Source of the DNA: JBMYQA01 sp049600855 | GTDB taxonomy: Bacteria > Bacteroidota > Bacteroidia > Cytophagales > Flammeovirgaceae | Length of the DNA stretch: 37,093 bases | Direction of reading: 5' to 3' | Assembly (NCBI GenBank): GCA_049600855.1 | Contig: JBMYQA010000022.1 | Coordinates: 1 to 37,093 of the forward strand | Shown: positions 7,804 to 16,471 of the stretch, in pieces | Layout: every line of letters begins with the position of its first letter | How positions within the stretch are numbered: position 1 is the first letter of the stretch | Translations under genes and position numbers: made by a program | The notes under the pieces: model-generated | Seen by the model: only the letters and a program-made list of their open reading frames with translations | Database searches by the model: none | What the model was told of the DNA's origin: nothing

Positions 7804-10143
7804 TCATCCAGACATTTTCTCCATGAGCGCCTCTACAGTTCTATTTTGCGTATAGATCACTTTGGCACGTAAAGCTCTGAGTCCGCGCACACCTTGTAAA
7901 TCTTCTAAGGCTAAATCTTCCACATCATCTTCGATATAGCCCTCAGAAATCATATATTCTAAGTAATCGTGGTATTCTTGTGCGTCTTGAGGTTGGGAAT
8001 AGACAATCACAATATTACCAGGTTTGGTAATCCGCTCATTCGTTCCCTTAATATTGGCCTTATCTACTCGTTTCTTAATGATCTCGTATCGCGCATTGTA
8101 TGCCCCTTCTACATCAAACTGTTTCTCGTCCATTCGGAAATGAACCGAAATTGCCGTATTGTAGACTAAAATGAGTGAGGCAATTTCAATGTTTGTGTCG
8201 AGTTCTTTCTGAATTGACCTAAACTCATTTTCCATCTCATACATCACAATGAGCTGCCACAGGCGCAAATTCCGCAAAAAGAGCTCATTAAATTTCTTAT
8301 TTTGTGTGATGGAGTTGCCAATGTAGATATTGTATTCAATCCCATCTGTTTTGTAACGCTCAAAATAATGTGGAAACATCTCCTGCGCTTCTACCTGTCG
8401 TTTATCAATGAAGGCGGCTAAGCGCTGATTAATGTAATTGACACTGGTGTCGTATTTTTTTCGCTCGTCGTAAATCGTTTGTAGCTCAGGGTCTAACAAA
8501 GAACGATAACCTTGAATCAATGCCCTGAGTGTTTCATTAATTTGCTCCAAGTGCTCAAATACGGGATATACTTCACTTCTCAAGAAGTTTAAAATCTTAT
8601 GTTCACTGCCTGCCGCTAAACCTTGTCGCAATCCATCCTTAAAATTATTGGCACGAAACCGAAGTTCATTGAGAATAGGTAATTTCATGTGCCCATGTGC
8701 AGCCTTTAACACCCGATTAACCGCATCAATTTGTTTGATTAAATCGGCACTCACTGCTTTATTTCGTCGCACTGAAGATCCTTTAATGTCCATTTGGCCA
8801 TACAATGGATACAGGTTTTCGAATATGATATCTTCAAAAACAGGTTGTTCGCCCCTCAGTTCTTGATCAATGAAGCGGACTGCTTCTTCTTCAAAACGCC
8901 ATTTTACAGAAGGATGAATGGTGGTACATTCCTGTTGAATGATGGCTTCTACGGCATTTTTTTCTTCTGCTAAAAAGCGTTGGTGGGCAATTGCCAAACT
9001 TGGTGTAATATTTTCGAGTACTTGAGTCGTGCCTTTATGTAAAGCAAACTTTCGGGGTGAGGCCAGCTCTAGGTAACCTAAAAACTCATTGTCTGAACGA
9101 ATAGGAATCAGCATATAGCTGTTAATTCCACCATCCACTAATCGTTTGGCAAAAGGACTTTGCTTCTCTTGGTAATAATCCTGCGTATTGGTGATGACAA
9201 AGTTTTCTTCTCTCCTCAGTAATCTTGAAAAAGACAGGGTACACATTTCCGAAGCACAATCCAATATTTCATGATCATGAAGCAACACACTTGTTACCCC
9301 TTCTCGTCCCATTGGCACTAATTTGTCCTCTTGTAATAATAACACGCCAATCGAAAAATCGGCACTGCCCAGCATTTTCCGAATTCCCCATTCCACTTTT
9401 TCAAATGTATCGGGCGATTTTACCAATAGGTTAGAAGCAATGGAAGTAACGGATTGATCAATGGTTACATCCACTAGATTGGTAATACTGACCCCTCTGA
9501 ATATCCAACTGTTTGGTGGAAACTTGCTTTTCCACAAATCAATGTCATCAATATTCGCCATCAATTCCTCATAATCCGCTTGGGTAATTTTTTTTGCCTG
9601 ATCAGTCGGAATAAACTCTGTCATATCGGCATTGACGAGTATTTTATACGTACGGATGAGGTCTTGCTGTTTATTAAAGATTTTAACATGCTGGGAATTT
9701 CCGCTGTATACAGGCAAGCCATAATGTTTCCCTAAAATGAAAAAGCAGCAGTACAGATAAAGCATATCCGCATCTACATCTTTCATGGTATACTCAAACT
9801 CTTCTCCCGAGGCTTCGATAATTGCATCGAAGCGCGTAGAAGTCATGAGTGGTTTGAAATAGAAAAGCGGGGTCAACACCTTAATTTCATTGGTAGTTAA
9901 GACATCGGGAAAGAGCGGTTTACACAATTTACGAATGGATTCTTGATATTGCTCCAAGTCCTCATCCATATGAATTCCATCGCGAAGTTCGGGGTACTTT
10001 TCAACTTCTTTCAACAAGCTCTTGGCATAATTCGCCTCATATTTTTCCTCACTTTGTGCCTGTTTTTCTAAGTTTTCAATGTGCTTAAAAAAACTCACAT
10101 GCATAATGGCGGGAAACTCGATCTCTTGTCCGTTGTAAATCAT
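7804..10143 (-). CDS. Large GAF-domain protein, helical C-terminal half, unknown output
   Basis: 779 residues from the ATG at 10143 (MIYNGQEIEFPAIMHVSFF). The open frame extends 13 codons further to a TTG at 10182, but ATG seems the better start. Residues 1-230 are mostly helical with no known motif. About 244-390 form a GAF-type sensor domain (SADFSIGVLLLQEDKLVP, then YMLIPIRSDNEFLGYLEL). The remaining 390 residues are almost all amphipathic helix with no HTH, kinase, GGDEF or nuclease motif. No signal peptide or membrane span, so cytoplasmic. The protein resembles large GAF proteins seen in Cytophagales (family memory, no function known). It is monocistronic, with a -7 box at 10371-10378 and a terminator at 7745-7773. 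It probably senses a small molecule or binds a partner, but this is inference. Confidence 0.75.
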   Translation of the reverse strand: MIYNGQEIEFPAIMHVSFFKHIENLEKQAQSEEKYEANYAKSLLKEVEKYPELRDGIHMDEDLEQYQESIRKLCKPLFPDVLTTNEIKVLTPLFYFKPLMTSTRFDAIIEASGEEFEYTMKDVDADMLYLYCCFFILGKHYGLPVYSGNSQHVKIFNKQQDLIRTYKILVNADMTEFIPTDQAKKITQADYEELMANIDDIDLWKSKFPPNSWIFRGVSITNLVDVTIDQSVTSIASNLLVKSPDTFEKVEWGIRKMLGSADFSIGVLLLQEDKLVPMGREGVTSVLLHDHEILDCASEMCTLSFSRLLRREENFVITNTQDYYQEKQSPFAKRLVDGGINSYMLIPIRSDNEFLGYLELASPRKFALHKGTTQVLENITPSLAIAHQRFLAEEKNAVEAIIQQECTTIHPSVKWRFEEEAVRFIDQELRGEQPVFEDIIFENLYPLYGQMDIKGSSVRRNKAVSADLIKQIDAVNRVLKAAHGHMKLPILNELRFRANNFKDGLRQGLAAGSEHKILNFLRSEVYPVFEHLEQINETLRALIQGYRSLLDPELQTIYDERKKYDTSVNYINQRLAAFIDKRQVEAQEMFPHYFERYKTDGIEYNIYIGNSITQNKKFNELFLRNLRLWQLIVMYEMENEFRSIQKELDTNIEIASLILVYNTAISVHFRMDEKQFDVEGAYNARYEIIKKRVDKANIKGTNERITKPGNIVIVYSQPQDAQEYHDYLEYMISEGYIEDDVEDLALEDLQGVRGLRALRAKVIYTQNRTVEALMEKMSG

Positions 10144-10336
10144 AGTTGGAATTTGTAGTGGTTTACCAAAGCAGTTAATCAAAAAGAATGAGGCACTTTT
10201 TAATGTGTCTTTTGTGGCTATACTTCGTTACTAACTTCTTAAATAGCGGAGGAACGCCTCTCCGATGCTATTCGCGGCATTAGCGCCTCGTCTAGCCGCA
10301 AAATACTCTATTAACAAATACCTCATTCTTTTCACT

Positions 10337-10406
10337 CACCTGCTTAAGTTAGCTAAAAAAATTGTATAGACAAAGATAGAAAGTGTTTGGGAAATTTAAG
10401 CAGGTG
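10337..10406. promoter_or_regulatory. Promoter region flanked by an 11-bp inverted repeat
   Basis: CACCTGCTTAA (10337-10347) and TTAAGCAGGTG (10396-10406) are exact inverted repeats 48 bp apart. Between them, on the reverse strand, is TATCTTTG (10378 down to 10371), an exact TAnnTTTG -7 box for the GAF-protein gene. No TTG lies at the proper -33 distance. The repeats also lie just beyond the stop of the propeller gene at 10431, so a role as a large hairpin in that mRNA's 3' end is equally possible. Confidence 0.4.
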
Positions 10407-10430
10407 CGCAAAAATATCCCATTTCCCTTC

Positions 10431-13400
10431 CTATTGCTTTACAAATAACTTAGTCACGGTTTGCCCACTCGCTATGATTCGTAAAATGTACGTACCTGCT
10501 TCAAATTGATGTGTATTTACATGGATACGCTCATCGGTGGTTTGATATTCGTCCAAAATATGTCCGACTAAATCAATGACTTGAATGGTTTTTATTCCAC
10601 GCTCAGCCCAAGGAAATTCTACACTCAGTTTACCTGTTGTTGGATTTGGCGCAAGTGTGGTTAGTGTCGCTAATTCCGAAGAAGGCGTTGAGGTAATGGA
10701 AAATGTTTGTTCAATCCGTTCATTGGTGTTGCCAGCCTTGTCAGTCACCCGCCCTGCGGCAATGGCTACATGCACATCGCCGAGTTGAGCCGCTAGCTTT
10801 AAGGTGTATACGCCCCCATTTTCTTCAAACCCGATCACTGTGTTTCCACTTACCTCAAAATCTGAGCTCGTTAATACGCCAGTTACTTCCTCATTAAATG
10901 AAGCAGAAACCTCAAATGGGTGATTCGTGTCATAAACCCAATCGACACTCGGTGTGGTACCGTCATAAATCTTACGAATGGTATTGGATTCAAGGTTTTG
11001 ATTTCCCGTTGGGTCAGCAAACGAACCTTCTGCTAAACTGACTGCTACCTCTCCATCAGTAGTGGGATTCACCAATACGGAATAGGTTTGATCACTGCCA
11101 GATAAATGAGATACACTTGCATTCATTACACTAAACGCTTGTAGGTCTAAATCTACTGCCTCATTGATATTCACGGTTACCTCAAAAGGTGCATTGACGT
11201 ATGTTGCGGTTGAAGCCGTAAAATAAGGGATCGGCAAATCCAAGTCTACCCCAAATGCATAATTGTCAGTTACGAGTACAGTATCGTAATAATTTACCCA
11301 TGCATCATTGGTACGAATGGGTTCATTAAAATCAAAATAGATATCTGCTTCATTATGAACGATGGTTCCATCAGGATGTCCTTCCAATGGAGCAATGCTG
11401 AATTTAATAAATCCGTGACTGTTTGGTTCGTCTCTTGTGCTATCGGGAAGGTCAATGTCATGGAATGTCCATGTAAGTACAGGAGCACCTTCACCAGATA
11501 ATTCAACGGTATAATCGTGGCTAACAGCCCCCATACGCAACGTAGAAATGTCCATCAAAGTGGATAAGGTATCTACTACCACTACGGTGTAAGCTGTATC
11601 CGTTCCTGTATTTTGAAATCGGATTCGATAATCTAAGGTCGTTTCAGGTTTTACAAAACGGTGTTCGGTAATTCCTTGAGGAGTTGCCATTTTATCGTTT
11701 GGATCGAATGAATCGATGATGGGTAAGCAATCAATGTCTCTGGCAATGTCTGCATCGTCTTGTTCAAAGAAATTAGCTGAGCTTGTTCGTGTTGCTATAT
11801 TCGTGTGGCAACCCGTTACCGTAGCCTGTGGCCTAGCATTCCCAGGATGTCCTGTTGGTTGATCTACTTCTATACGAATGCTGCCTGAATACGGATGATA
11901 TTGCAAGATTAAACTATCGCCACTAGCCAACTGAAAACTATCGGAGCTTGCGAGGTTGACATCTTCATAAACACGATACACACTGGGTTCAGTCATATCG
12001 TGATCACTTAGGTTGCGGATGATAAATCGACTTCCTTGGGTAAGGCTGATACAATTGCCCTCAACCGCCAAGCTCGAACCATCCCAATCGGATGACGGCG
12101 AACTATTATTTGCCAAACAAGTATTCGCAGGCGTAATCCAAACTTCTGTACACTGATCAAGTCCTACAATACCAGACTCACAGCGTACCATATCTTGAAT
12201 GTTAATTCGGCCAAATGTTCTTGCCTCAAGTGTACCCACATCAAACACATACACGCTATCTGCTGTGATACTATAAGTCTGATCAGTACTCAAAATCTCC
12301 ACATATTTAGGAAGTTTCAGGTAGACTTTAGCATTTGCTGCGGCCACGAATCCCTCATTTTGATAGGTAATTGTGGTGTAGCTTTCAAAACAACGCCTTC
12401 TCCGATTGGAAGAAACAGAAACAGATAAAATGGGGCATTCCGTCACTTGTAAAGGGAAATCAAGCTCATCTATCACTTCGTGAATCGTATCTAGTTGAAC
12501 TTGATAAGAATCATTACAACTATTGGTAAACAATAAACCTTGTATTTCAGGAAGAACCACTTCAATATCAAATACCCCTGTATCCACTAAAATCTCATAA
12601 GTCCCATCACTTTTAGTCATTCCATAAAACACTTCTGGAGAAGTACGCACCATGTAATTACTAAATGGCACATCTGATGAAGCATCAAACTGGCAATTCG
12701 AACTATTATCCTGATAAATTCTCCCTTTAATTACGTTAGCAGTAGGCCAATAATCAATACTAAATGTATTTGATCTGTCAACAGGCGAGTTACTCGCATT
12801 AGAAGTTGCTCCTTCGGGAATATACACACTGACATTAATTCGCTTTCTACCCGCAGCATTTGGGATGAGCATCGCTTGGAATTGGATACTGTCGATAGTG
12901 GTCAGCTGGGCCACCTGAGCATTTTTAATCGCCAAGTCACTGATTTCAAAACCTGATACACGAACAGGAAAATCAATTGTAAGTGGGATGCTATCTTGAG
13001 TTGTCAACTCGCTCAATGTACTTGAAATCTCAGGAGAAAGCATTCCCCAAGCCCAACTATGATTAAGGCCTGCTGCAATTCCTTTCACATTATTTAGTGT
13101 TGAAGGCACCTCACTCTGTGCAGCCTCACTCCATCCCCAAGTTACTAAAGTTCCATCTTCTTTTAATGCCAAAATCTGTCCTTGACTAGCCACCACTTTT
13201 TTTACTTGAGTTAGTCCAGCAAGAATATTGCTTTGATTGTCGCTACCAGCACCCCAAACCACTACAGTACCATCCTCTTTAAGCGCTATGCTAAAGTCAC
13301 CACCAGCAGCAATCGCCTTTACATTACTTAATCCAGCAGGGGCACCGTTACCTGAACTGTTACCTCCCCCCCATTCAACTACTGTTCCATCAGCCTTCAA

Positions 13401-14765
13401 TGCTAGGTTATGCCCGTTTCCTGCTGCAATGGCAATGACATTTATTAAATCTATGGGAACACTATCTTGTCCTGAACTATTCCTTCCCCAAACCACTACT
13501 GTACCATCTTCTTTTAAGGCAATGCTATGTGCATATCCTGCGTCAATGGCTGTTACCTGATCTAAATCCTCAGGAACATCCGCTGCTCCTTCCCCATTCC
13601 TTCCCCAAGCGACTACTGTTCCGTCTGTTTTTAGTGCTAAATTATGATGATGCCCCGCAGCAATCGCCTTTACGTCATGAAGTCCTGCTGGAACATTGAG
13701 TTTACCTGCATCATTTCTCCCCCAAGCCACAACTGTTCCATCCTCCTTCAAAGCTACTGTGTAACCAAATCCTGTAGCCAACTCCTTGATATACGTTAAG
13801 CCTACAGGAACATTCGTTTCCCCATAATTATTACTTCCCCAAGCAGCAATGGATCCATCTGCTTTTAAAGCTAAACTATGGTAATGTCCTGCGGCAATCG
13901 CTTGTATATCGGTTAAGCCTGCAGGCACGTTTGTCTCACCCGTAATATCTGCACCCCGTGACCAGGCAACTACCGTTCCATCTGCTTTCAATGCCAATCC
14001 AAAGTAGCTCCCTGCTGCTATCGCAATGACCCCTGTTAATTCCTCAAAAACGTTTGTTTGAGCGCCAAAGTCTACTCCCCAAGCGACTACTGTGCTATCC
14101 GCTTTCAGCGCTAAACTAAAATCGTGGCCTCCATCAATGGCTATGACACCTGTAAGATCGGCAGGCACATTGGTTTGAGCGCCAACGTTCGCTCCCCAGG
14201 CGACTACTGTTCCATCTTCCTTCAAGGCTAGGCTATGCGCCGTTCCAGCAGCAATGGCCTTCACATTCGTTAAACCTACGGGAATATTCGTTTGACCCGA
14301 GCTGTTATCCCCCCAGCCAACAACCGTTCCATCTGCTTTCAGTGCTAAATTGTGCGTTCCTCCTACTGCAATGCTCTTCACATCAGTTAATCCAGCAGGT
14401 ACAGTAGCTAGTCCATAACGATTGCTTCCCCATGCCACTACCGTTCCATCTGCTTTCAAAGCGAGGTTATGTTCGTTCTTTGCTGCAATTGCTTTTACCC
14501 CTGTAAGTCCTTCAGGAACATTGGTCTGTCCTTCAGTATTGCTTCCCCAAGCTACTACCGTTCCATCTTCTTTTAAAGCGAGTGAATATTCCTTTCCTGC
14601 TGCGATGGCAATAAAGGTTTCATGCCACATGTAATCAGAAATTTGGGAATAATCATTATTTCCCCATCCAATCCAGTTGGCTTCAGTTTGGCTGTAACTG
14701 GTATAAAACGAACAAATTAAAGTAATGACTAAGGTGAGTTTAATGAAGCATTTGATGGGCTGCAT
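10431..14765 (-). CDS. Giant T9SS-secreted protein with 14 RCC1-type propeller repeats
   Basis: 1,444 residues. Signal peptide 1-25 (cut after SYS). Residues 28-575 carry 13 full repeats and one partial repeat of 38-40 residues, consensus VKAIAAGxxHSLALKxDGTVVAWGxNxxGQTNVPAGLT, i.e. RCC1/BLIP-II-like blades. Next come an Ig-like stretch (about 577-655), an SdrD/Cna-B-like domain (about 675-745, GRIYQDNSSNCQFDASSDVP), a conserved region with DPNDKMATPQGITEH and TLDYRIRFQNTGTDTAYTVV (about 1015-1160, DUF11/DUF7619-like), two bacterial Ig-like domains, and a C-terminal T9SS sorting domain (about 1365-1444; LAPNPTTGKLSVEF ... GTYILRI ... KLFVKQ). It should cross the outer membrane by T9SS and act at the cell surface or outside, probably in binding. 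MITE-like element E2 starts 41 bp upstream of the start codon. Ligand unknown. Confidence 0.9.
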   Translation of the reverse strand: MQPIKCFIKLTLVITLICSFYTSYSQTEANWIGWGNNDYSQISDYMWHETFIAIAAGKEYSLALKEDGTVVAWGSNTEGQTNVPEGLTGVKAIAAKNEHNLALKADGTVVAWGSNRYGLATVPAGLTDVKSIAVGGTHNLALKADGTVVGWGDNSSGQTNIPVGLTNVKAIAAGTAHSLALKEDGTVVAWGANVGAQTNVPADLTGVIAIDGGHDFSLALKADSTVVAWGVDFGAQTNVFEELTGVIAIAAGSYFGLALKADGTVVAWSRGADITGETNVPAGLTDIQAIAAGHYHSLALKADGSIAAWGSNNYGETNVPVGLTYIKELATGFGYTVALKEDGTVVAWGRNDAGKLNVPAGLHDVKAIAAGHHHNLALKTDGTVVAWGRNGEGAADVPEDLDQVTAIDAGYAHSIALKEDGTVVVWGRNSSGQDSVPIDLINVIAIAAGNGHNLALKADGTVVEWGGGNSSGNGAPAGLSNVKAIAAGGDFSIALKEDGTVVVWGAGSDNQSNILAGLTQVKKVVASQGQILALKEDGTLVTWGWSEAAQSEVPSTLNNVKGIAAGLNHSWAWGMLSPEISSTLSELTTQDSIPLTIDFPVRVSGFEISDLAIKNAQVAQLTTIDSIQFQAMLIPNAAGRKRINVSVYIPEGATSNASNSPVDRSNTFSIDYWPTANVIKGRIYQDNSSNCQFDASSDVPFSNYMVRTSPEVFYGMTKSDGTYEILVDTGVFDIEVVLPEIQGLLFTNSCNDSYQVQLDTIHEVIDELDFPLQVTECPILSVSVSSNRRRRCFESYTTITYQNEGFVAAANAKVYLKLPKYVEILSTDQTYSITADSVYVFDVGTLEARTFGRINIQDMVRCESGIVGLDQCTEVWITPANTCLANNSSPSSDWDGSSLAVEGNCISLTQGSRFIIRNLSDHDMTEPSVYRVYEDVNLASSDSFQLASGDSLILQYHPYSGSIRIEVDQPTGHPGNARPQATVTGCHTNIATRTSSANFFEQDDADIARDIDCLPIIDSFDPNDKMATPQGITEHRFVKPETTLDYRIRFQNTGTDTAYTVVVVDTLSTLMDISTLRMGAVSHDYTVELSGEGAPVLTWTFHDIDLPDSTRDEPNSHGFIKFSIAPLEGHPDGTIVHNEADIYFDFNEPIRTNDAWVNYYDTVLVTDNYAFGVDLDLPIPYFTASTATYVNAPFEVTVNINEAVDLDLQAFSVMNASVSHLSGSDQTYSVLVNPTTDGEVAVSLAEGSFADPTGNQNLESNTIRKIYDGTTPSVDWVYDTNHPFEVSASFNEEVTGVLTSSDFEVSGNTVIGFEENGGVYTLKLAAQLGDVHVAIAAGRVTDKAGNTNERIEQTFSITSTPSSELATLTTLAPNPTTGKLSVEFPWAERGIKTIQVIDLVGHILDEYQTTDERIHVNTHQFEAGTYILRIIASGQTVTKLFVKQ

Positions 14766-14806
14766 AAATTGATGGCTAAACAGTTGAATAAAATGGAATC
14801 CTCTTT

Positions 14807-14971
14807 TAGAGGTTGTCTAAAATTTAAACCTTCAGTTTAAAATGGCTAATTTATCCTCATACTTCATTATTTTTTCCTTAAATAATTGCCATTATTCGCA
14901 GAAAAAATGCTTTGTCTGAGAATAAATTTCCTCATTTTAAACTAGAAGTATAAACTTTAGACAGCCTCTTA
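14807..14971 (+). mobile_element. MITE-like inverted-repeat element, copy E2
   Basis: A 165-bp element with imperfect terminal repeats of about 40 bp: the left end TAGAGGTTGTCTAAAATTTA... and the reverse complement of the right end TAAGAGGCTGTCTAAAGTTT... agree at most positions down to AGTTTAAAATG. The core is AATAATTGCCATTATT, a degenerate form of the E1 palindrome, in the same orientation as E1 (about 80% identity over the central 70 bp by eye). TTA occurs on both outer sides of the GAG/CTC ends. No coding capacity. It occupies more than half of the 295-bp gap 14766-15060, where I see nothing else. Confidence 0.75.
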
Positions 14972-15060
14972 GTATTATGATTTACCCCAAGAGAAGTAAA
15001 CAGCTATTTTGAATTATTTTTCACCTATGTGTTACTTTAATAGACTGTTTGATCAATAGC

Positions 15061-16296
15061 TCATTTTAATTGATAAACATCCATAGGTTCTAAAATCCCC
15101 TTTAATTCCACTCGTCCATGCTTAATGCAATCATATTCGTGATTCATATGCTCACATACTGCCTGAGATACTAGAAATTGACTGTCATACTTTTTATTCA
15201 GTTGTTCTATTCGCGAAGCAACGATCACGTCACTTCCTGTAATTGAATAGAGTTTGCGGTATTCATTTCCTACTTCACCTGCAATAATTTGCCCTGTATG
15301 CACACCAATTCCTATTTTTACAGGATGAATTTTCCCTTCATTTCCTAATTGTTCTACACGTTCAATCATCGCAAACCCAGCTGCAATTGCATCTTTTACA
15401 TGGGTATCATTCACAATAGGAGCGCCAAATATGGCTAACATTCCATCACCTAACAATTGATTTACAGTACCTCCATATTCTCTAACAATATTCATTAATT
15501 CTCCAAATATAATATTTTGAAAAGCGACCACTTCTGTCGCCGAATGTACATTAGCAAACAGCGTAAAATCCCGAATATCTAAAAACAACACTGTGGCATT
15601 ATACGAATTACTTTCTGCCTTGTCTAAATCTTTACTCAACAGCCGGTCGGCTACTTCGCTAGAGACGTGTTGCCCAAAAAGCGTTTGGATTTTCTCTAGT
15701 AAAGATTCTGACTTCCCTTTCTCCAATTGTATGGTGTGGGCAAACCACGCAGAAGTTCCAAATACCACAACAGAGGAGAAACCTATATTCATCACATAAA
15801 ATAAAACTTGAGCGGATGCTGACACCGTTTTAGGGTGATCAATCAATGGCTGCTTTAAAAAAGCTGAGAAGATTGTTATTCCTAAAAACATCGCCATCCA
15901 CACATATGACTTTTTCAAATCTAGAAATATTAACGCCCCTAGCGGCCCTAAAAAGCTCCAAACAACCACAGCGCCTGAATCATCAATACTTCCTATACTC
16001 CACTGAATAAATGCGGTAATCCATGTTATGCAAGTTAATTGAGCATATAATGTAGGTAGATGATTCTGAAGTTTATGAGAAATAATAATACTAGTACCAA
16101 CAATAACCGTAAAGGAAAGTGGAAGCAATGCGGTTATGCCTATTCCAAAAATGAAATAATACATCAGAAACCAAATGACACCCAAGAAACTACAACTTGA
16201 AGCCACTAAAACTATCAAAAACTTTTTAAACGCCAGGTCTTTTGAATCACCTGAACGATGGGCAAAACTGCGTAAAAATTGGACAATTTGACTCAT
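15061..16296 (-). CDS. Membrane-bound class III adenylate/guanylate cyclase
   Basis: 411 residues. About six transmembrane helices between residues 25 and 190 (for example FLIVLVASSCSFLGVIWFLM and VLFYVMNIGFSSVVVFGTSA) form a membrane sensor or anchor of unknown ligand. A short linker with a helical stretch leads into a class III nucleotidyl cyclase domain (about 232-411): ATVLFLDIRDFT with metal-binding Asp240, LLGDGMLAIFGAP with metal-binding Asp284, IGIGVHTGQIIAGEVG and YSITGSDVIVASRIEQL. Both metal Asp residues are present, so it is likely active and makes cAMP or cGMP in the cytoplasm; the substrate cannot be fixed by eye. It is divergent from the hybrid kinase at 16472, with a TACCTTTG -7 box at 16371-16378 on its own strand. 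Confidence 0.92.
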   Translation of the reverse strand: MSQIVQFLRSFAHRSGDSKDLAFKKFLIVLVASSCSFLGVIWFLMYYFIFGIGITALLPLSFTVIVGTSIIISHKLQNHLPTLYAQLTCITWITAFIQWSIGSIDDSGAVVVWSFLGPLGALIFLDLKKSYVWMAMFLGITIFSAFLKQPLIDHPKTVSASAQVLFYVMNIGFSSVVVFGTSAWFAHTIQLEKGKSESLLEKIQTLFGQHVSSEVADRLLSKDLDKAESNSYNATVLFLDIRDFTLFANVHSATEVVAFQNIIFGELMNIVREYGGTVNQLLGDGMLAIFGAPIVNDTHVKDAIAAGFAMIERVEQLGNEGKIHPVKIGIGVHTGQIIAGEVGNEYRKLYSITGSDVIVASRIEQLNKKYDSQFLVSQAVCEHMNHEYDCIKHGRVELKGILEPMDVYQLK

Positions 16297-16370
16297 TTAT
16301 TTATAGCGATACTTTTAACACTCCATTTAAGTAAAAGAACTCTGCTGAATTCGTTGCTACTTGATGAAAA

Positions 16371-16378
16371 CAAAGGTA
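16371..16378 (-). promoter_or_regulatory. -7 box for the cyclase gene
   Basis: The reverse strand reads TACCTTTG (TAnnTTTG), about 75 nt upstream of the cyclase ATG at 16296. A TTG at -33 is not evident. Confidence 0.4.
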
Positions 16379-16471
16379 TTTTGAGCCTTAAAAATCTTTT
16401 AGCACATTTTCGACATTGGCTTGTCCATTTTCGCCAAACACGTATTTTTGAAGCATATAAGGGTAAAAAGT

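Noticed and set aside
7637..7855. 72-codon forward frame overlapping the end of the ROK kinase gene
   Set aside because: It runs across the terminator of the GAF gene and into its 3' end, has no domain or hydrophobic segment, and starts inside the ROK gene.
13237..14634. Long antisense frames in the propeller gene
   Set aside because: Mirror of the repeated RCC1-type codons; the predicted peptides are repeats of PQATTVPSxFKA, an artefact of the repeat.
10431..14765. DNA-level tandem repeats as a satellite or CRISPR-like array
   Set aside because: The repeats are 114-120 bp, coding and diverged, and explained by protein blades. No CRISPR repeats or cas genes anywhere.
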